In this document: positions 53,659 through 56,211 of the stretch, piece after piece
How the letters are laid out: every line of letters starts with the position of its first letter
Numbering within the stretch: the stretch's first letter is position 1
Source of the DNA: a virus
Virus record (IMG/VR): IMGVR_UViG_3300032229_000040
Coordinates: 1 to 56,211 of that record
Strand: one strand, 5' to 3'
DNA length: 56,211 nt
Notes under the pieces: generated by a model
Seen by the model: only the letters and a program-made list of their open reading frames with translations
Told to the model about the DNA's origin: nothing
The model's database searches: none
Made by a program: the position numbers and the translations under genes

Positions 53659-54001
53659 ATCTGAGCTTTGGTTTTAGTTGATTGATTGTTATATGTGTGT
53701 TGGCTAATGTCACTGTAGCAGCATTTCTTCTCTGCTCTGTAATTGTGTCATCAGCCAGTATTTTTTCCATTGCTCCCACCTTAGCGTGTAGGGCTTCTAG
53801 CTTCTTAATGGCCTTTTTGTTGTTAAAGAGGAACTTACCAAATCCAGATATCTCTACACTGTGGTTGGTGTCAAGGGCCTCGTTAGCGGATTGGAACTGA
53901 TGGTTGACAACAGCCTCAATTGTCTTCTCACTTGTAAGCATCTTAACAGCTAGCGTCCTAATCAAATAGTCCTTGACGGACATGCTTATTGGCTTATCCA
54001 T
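53651..54001 (-). CDS. HU/IHF-like DNA-binding protein
   Basis: 116 aa. The first 68 residues follow the HU/IHF fold: a helix-turn-helix dimerisation part (VKDYLIRTLAVKMLTSEKTIEA, then VVNHQFQSANEAL) and the strand motif VEISGFGKFLF at 49-59, with lysines (NNKKAIKKLEAL) where the DNA-binding arms begin. The arm proper appears replaced by a helical, coiled-coil tail. IHF-like genes are reported in crAss-like phages. It probably bends DNA, for packaging, replication or gene control. It sits second in the operon behind the winged-helix gene. Confidence 0.75.
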   Translation of the reverse strand: MDKPISMSVKDYLIRTLAVKMLTSEKTIEAVVNHQFQSANEALDTNHSVEISGFGKFLFNNKKAIKKLEALHAKVGAMEKILADDTITEQRRNAATVTLANTHITINQLKPKLRYD

Positions 54002-54356
54002 GGCTAAGGGTTATTTGTAACACTATATCGTTCTCGAAGTTGAGGATGATCATTGGGTTCACCTTCACCTTTGTTCCATCCTTCACAAACACCCCCAGCT
54101 TCTTAAGCTTGGAGATGATGTTATTTATTGTAGGAGCTGTACTGTCGTATTTCTCACAGAACTCTTGACGTATATTAGCATAGCTGATATTACCCTTTAT
54201 AGCTGTAAATGCCACGAGCTGTATTTCCCTCTGTGTAAGCTTCAACCCATTCAATGCTGACAATAGGGAATAATACTTCTCAGCTGTAGCGAATTGATCT
54301 TCTACAGGCTTTCTAAGCTTCTGAACTATTGTCTTCTTGGTTGTTGGTTGTTCCAT
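53994..54356 (-). CDS. Winged-helix DNA-binding protein
   Basis: 120 aa. After a basic N terminus, a helical segment (LKLTQREIQLVAFTAIKG) leads into a helix-turn-helix (SYANIRQEFCEKYDSTAPTINNIISKLKKLGV) and a wing (FVKDGTKVKVNPMIIL). The fold resembles transcriptional regulators of the winged-helix type. It is the first gene of the packaging operon directly behind a near-perfect promoter, so it may autoregulate or control the late genes. It overlaps the HU-like gene by 8 nt. Confidence 0.72.
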   Translation of the reverse strand: MEQPTTKKTIVQKLRKPVEDQFATAEKYYSLLSALNGLKLTQREIQLVAFTAIKGNISYANIRQEFCEKYDSTAPTINNIISKLKKLGVFVKDGTKVKVNPMIILNFENDIVLQITLSHG

Positions 54357-54368
54357 ATTTAATTAGGG

Positions 54369-54399
54369 CAAAGGTAATTGATTTCCAATCATCTACAAA
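54369..54399 (-). promoter_or_regulatory. Near-perfect Bacteroidetes promoter for the late packaging operon
   Basis: Minus-strand TTTG (54396-54399), 19 nt spacer, TACCTTTG (54369-54376): exact matches to both the -33 TTTG and -7 TAnnTTTG elements. The ATG of the winged-helix gene is 13 nt downstream of the -7 element. Confidence 0.8.
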
Positions 54400-54435
54400 T
54401 AACTTAATTAGTTATTTATAACACCTAATGCTATA

Positions 54436-54678
54436 TTATGCATCATTTCCTTGGTTATCTATCCAGAACAGAACACTAATGTTTACAAAAAAGAAACCTA
54501 TACGTAATTCTCTCTCTACATTACCATCATCTAATGTGAATTCTGTATACGATAAGCCTATAAGGAAATAAGGACTTCTGAACAGGTTAATCTCTAGTGC
54601 AAAATCTATTTCGTTATACCTGGAGAAACCATGTACTAAGGAAGTGACAATCAGTAGTGTTACTATTATATATATCAT
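54436..54678 (-). CDS. Small membrane-anchored protein (80 aa)
   Basis: The chosen start is the ATG at 54678; a start 27 nt further upstream is possible but adds a polar MEGGLKTNN ahead of the hydrophobic segment. Residues 1-16 (MIYIIVTLLIVTSLVHG) form a membrane anchor or signal peptide; a beta-like region and a second hydrophobic part (IGFFFVNISVLFWI) follow. Not recognised as a family. It stands between the early-type 72-aa gene and the late operon. A lysis or exclusion role would fit a small membrane protein, but nothing specific supports it. Confidence 0.5.
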   Translation of the reverse strand: MIYIIVTLLIVTSLVHGFSRYNEIDFALEINLFRSPYFLIGLSYTEFTLDDGNVERELRIGFFFVNISVLFWIDNQGNDA

Positions 54679-54782
54679 GTTATTAGTTTTTAACCCACCC
54701 TCCACCCCAAAGGTAAGGGGGTGAAATTCATATTAACAAATTTATTTTCAAATTGTGGATAACTTATTATATGCCTACAAAT

Positions 54783-54839
54783 ATAATGTGTCATAAAAGG
54801 GACATATTATATGTATATGCGTATTATAAGACACATTAT
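54783..54839. repeat. 10-bp perfect inverted repeat enclosing an AT-rich palindrome
   Basis: ATAATGTGTC (54783-54792) and GACACATTAT (54830-54839) are perfect inverted copies, 37 nt apart. Between them ACATAT-T-ATATGT (54802-54814) is itself palindromic. This is typical of operator or looping sites and lies in the 249-nt noncoding space between the 80-aa and 72-aa genes. Confidence 0.6.
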
Positions 54840-54851
54840 GTAAAGCTATAC

Positions 54852-54891
54852 CTTTACAAAACGTAAAGAAGTGTCAAGTTATAGCTTGACA
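54852..54891. repeat. Two adjacent short hairpins
   Basis: CTTTAC-N5-GTAAAG (54852-54868) and TGTCAAG-N6-CTTGACA (54872-54891) are perfect 6- and 7-bp hairpins. AAGCTATA (54843-54850) and TATAGCTT (54880-54887) can pair in an alternative structure. On the minus strand they lie just downstream of the 72-aa gene, so they could end or stabilise that transcript; no T-run is present. Confidence 0.5.
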
Positions 54892-54927
54892 ATCTAGGAA
54901 GTGAAACACAGCCAAACCCAGAAGTGT

Positions 54928-55146
54928 CTAAATAAACTCCACATCATCCCCCTTACCATTCATGGGATTGTCATACACCCTAATATCATCAGAGTAGAAA
55001 TGTTTGACAACTCCTCCAGGGAACCTAACCAGCCACACTGTATTCACGTTTAGCCCATAGTCCATAATGAACATAGCTTCCCCTTCCCCATGTGCTTTGC
55101 ACCAAACGGGAATAGTTGGATTGAGCTGTAGCATCATGCCATACAT
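54928..55146 (-). CDS. Small conserved protein (72 aa), unknown function
   Basis: Not assigned. The sequence has a beta-rich look with NPTIPVWCKAHGEGEAMFIMDYG, a WLVRFPGG turn, then VKHFYSDDIRVYDNP. Such short proteins occur near the early/late boundary in related phages. It ends with TAG, the only TAG stop I verified, which argues against TAG recoding in this phage. It is preceded by a TATATTTG -7 element at 55168-55175. Confidence 0.6.
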   Translation of the reverse strand: MYGMMLQLNPTIPVWCKAHGEGEAMFIMDYGLNVNTVWLVRFPGGVVKHFYSDDIRVYDNPMNGKGDDVEFI

Positions 55147-55167
55147 ATATTACAATTTTATTTAATA

Positions 55168-55195
55168 CAAATATACGCTATTTACTTGAGACAAA
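55168..55195 (-). promoter_or_regulatory. Candidate promoter for the 72-aa gene
   Basis: Minus-strand TATATTTG (55168-55175) matches TAnnTTTG exactly. The nearest TTTG (55192-55195) lies only 16 nt upstream, shorter than the usual 19-21, so the -33 element is weak. The position, 22 nt before the ATG in the divergent region 55147-55323, is right for a promoter. Confidence 0.4.
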
Positions 55196-55272
55196 AAAAT
55201 TTTTATAAACCTAGGGGTCTATTGTATGTAGAGGGGAAGAGGGTACTACCAATTGCAACCCCACCTATGATT

Positions 55273-55294
55273 GGGGAAGTTGGGACACTCCCCC
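55273..55294 (+). promoter_or_regulatory. 5'-leader hairpin ahead of the first plus-strand gene
   Basis: GGGGAAGT-TGGGAC-ACTCCCCC can form an 8-bp stem with one A-C mismatch, 29 nt before the ATG at 55324. It has no T-run, so a leader structure affecting translation or mRNA stability is more likely than a terminator. Confidence 0.4.
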
Positions 55295-55323
55295 ATTTAT
55301 TCATAATCAAAAATCAAAACAAA

Positions 55324-55704
55324 ATGACAACAGAACAATTGTTATCAGACGTCTTACACAGAGACGAAGCATCCCAAGGTACATCAGTAGGAACATTCCA
55401 AGAAATGTTCGCAGATTTTCAATCTCTACTTGTTAAGGAATCAAAGACAGGTGCCAAGCGTGCAACTGTTATGGTTCGTAAAGACGGTAAAGTGTATGCT
55501 ATTGTTTGTTCAGAAAGATTAACTGGCCTTGTTAGAGCTGGTAAATTGGGAATGAGCGAGATTGCAGGCTTTCCAATCTTTAAGAGTGACAAGAATAAAG
55601 GGATTTACGTGGGCTTACCTTCTGACGGCTGGTTAGAAGTTCGCTCAATCAAGGTGAAAGAGTTTATTCCTGTGGCTGTTAGTATCAACGATACTATTGC
55701 CTAA
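55324..55704 (+). CDS. Plus-strand probable early protein (126 aa)
   Basis: I chose the ATG at 55324 (MTTEQLLSDVLHRDEASQG), because the frame upstream to 55186 is of odd composition, contains a hairpin and is preceded by no better start. An AAATCAAAACAAAATG leader resembles that of the late genes. The protein has a helical N terminus and a beta-rich C-terminal half (KRATVMVRKDGKVYAIVCSE, then GFPIFKSDKNKGIYVGLPSDG). Not recognised as a family. It is followed by a strong terminator, so it is a single-gene unit. It is the first gene on the opposite strand from the late block, hence probably early. Confidence 0.7.
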   Translation: MTTEQLLSDVLHRDEASQGTSVGTFQEMFADFQSLLVKESKTGAKRATVMVRKDGKVYAIVCSERLTGLVRAGKLGMSEIAGFPIFKSDKNKGIYVGLPSDGWLEVRSIKVKEFIPVAVSINDTIA

Positions 55705-55710
55705 TGAATT

Positions 55711-55743
55711 AGAGAGGGCCTTCGGGCTCTCTCTTTCTCTTTT
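55711..55743 (+). terminator. Strong rho-independent terminator with UUCG loop
   Basis: AGAGAGGGCC-TTCG-GGCTCTCTCT is a 10-bp stem with one G-T pair closed by a C(UUCG)G tetraloop, followed by TTCTCTTTT. It lies 6 nt after the stop of the 126-aa gene. Confidence 0.92.
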
Positions 55744-55772
55744 ATATGTATACATAAAACAAAAACAAGCTT

Positions 55773-56012
55773 ATGACACCAGAACAAATCAAGACAATCC
55801 TGAAATGGTACAGAGTTTCTGAGGGAGAATTAGGAACTAATCAAGAAGAAATCAACCTAATAGTAGATGTTCTTCTTCCAGCTCTTCCTTATGATGAAGA
55901 ATATGATGAACTAAGAGAACTTTGGTCAGTCTATTTTCTTCCTGATTTAATCAAGAGAGTGAACAGAACTGATGGAAAGGGATACTTTGCACCAATAGAA
56001 GAAGGACAATAA
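55773..56012 (+). CDS. Small acidic plus-strand protein (79 aa)
   Basis: Not recognised. The sequence is helical and acidic (TPEQIKTILKWYRVSEGELG ... LLPALPYDEEYDELRELW). It begins 29 nt after the terminator, preceded by an A-rich ACAAAAACAAGCTT leader and a TATGTATACATA palindrome at 55745-55756, and so needs its own promoter. Probably an early gene, possibly an inhibitor-type small protein; nothing more can be said. Confidence 0.6.
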   Translation: MTPEQIKTILKWYRVSEGELGTNQEEINLIVDVLLPALPYDEEYDELRELWSVYFLPDLIKRVNRTDGKGYFAPIEEGQ

Positions 56013-56211
56013 CAGTCTTTCTTCTATTGTACATATAAGCGGTGGGAAATAACATATGTTTGGGTGGGTTATAGTAAAAAGAATACATAATTCATTGATT
56101 CTCAATGTATTCTCTGTACATATATGAATAGACGTATAACCATAGACAGATAAATAGACTATTTTTACAAACCGTTATATGTAAAACATAATACAATACA
56201 TATAGCATTAA
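56013..56211. other. Noncoding right edge with AT-rich repeats
   Basis: No open frame of note. It contains two TGTACATATA copies (56028-56037, 56115-56124), an inverted repeat GAATACAT/ATGTATTC (56081-56088, 56105-56112) and one TTATATGTA (56175-56183). It is probably the leader or control region of the next plus-strand gene outside the window. Confidence 0.5.

Noticed and set aside
54436-54678. Holin or other lysis protein
   Set aside because: A single N-terminal hydrophobic segment and small size are not enough, and no endolysin is nearby.
55186-55323. N-terminal extension of the first plus-strand gene
   Set aside because: The extension covers a hairpin and G/C runs unlike coding sequence; the ATG at 55324 has an A-rich leader like neighbouring genes.
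1-56211. TAG or TGA stop-codon recoding, known in some crAss-like phages
   Set aside because: All long genes are intact with the standard code; the 72-aa gene ends in TAG and the 47-aa gene in TGA.
1-56211. Diversity-generating retroelement acting on the fibre or Thr-rich genes
   Set aside because: No reverse transcriptase gene or template/variable repeat pair was seen in the window.

Overview
This window looks like part of a crAss-like (order Crassvirales) dsDNA podophage genome with a Bacteroidetes-type host. The evidence is the gene content and order: a crAss-type large terminase, portal, scaffold-like protein and major capsid protein, then a long block of tail and ring genes, then several giant virion 'cargo' proteins. 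One of these carries the DFDID active-site motif of a crAss-like virion RNA polymerase. The DNA is AT-rich, intergenic spaces are very short, and several genes are preceded by Bacteroidetes-type promoter elements (TTTG about 19-20 nt before TAnnTTTG). No stop-codon recoding is needed. No tRNA, integrase, replication or lysis gene was recognised, so those modules must lie elsewhere.

Layout. Almost everything from 1 to 55146 is on the minus strand, so it reads right to left. (i) 54356-47368: winged-helix protein, HU/IHF-like protein, zinc-ribbon protein, small conserved proteins, probable small terminase, large terminase, portal and an SPFH/band-7 protein, all tightly overlapping behind a near-perfect promoter at 54369-54399. 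(ii) 47246-38359: scaffold-like protein, major capsid protein, connector-like proteins, a Thr-tailed structural protein, a 47-aa zinc-ribbon protein, a tail-collar receptor-binding protein and small tail proteins. The unit has its own promoter, structured intergenic hairpins at 44329 and 41299, and a clear terminator at 38292-38320. (iii) 38177-24064: metallophosphoesterase, ring and tail-tube-like proteins, a 1712-aa tail hub/stabilisation-like protein with poly-Thr tails, and two proteins with repeated short Gly-Gly motifs. (iv) 23977-3717: cargo proteins of 939, 4144 and 1667 aa. The 4144-aa protein has a zincin motif and the RNA polymerase core; the 1667-aa protein has a RecB/Cas4-like nuclease motif set and a degenerate zincin-like segment. 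(v) 3581 to the left edge: a large tail fibre, cut by the window end. At the right edge (55324-56012) two small plus-strand genes begin what is probably the early region, separated from the late block by a divergent control region.

Working model. Late genes look transcribed by host RNA polymerase, whereas the virion polymerase would be injected with the other cargo proteins to transcribe early genes. This follows what is known for crAss-like phages and is inferred here. The most interesting points are the multi-enzyme cargo set (polymerase plus protease motif, nuclease, possible ADP-ribosyltransferase fold), a peptide shared by the capsid protein N terminus and a putative cargo protein, and repeated GGWLNKY tags that may be docking or packaging signals.
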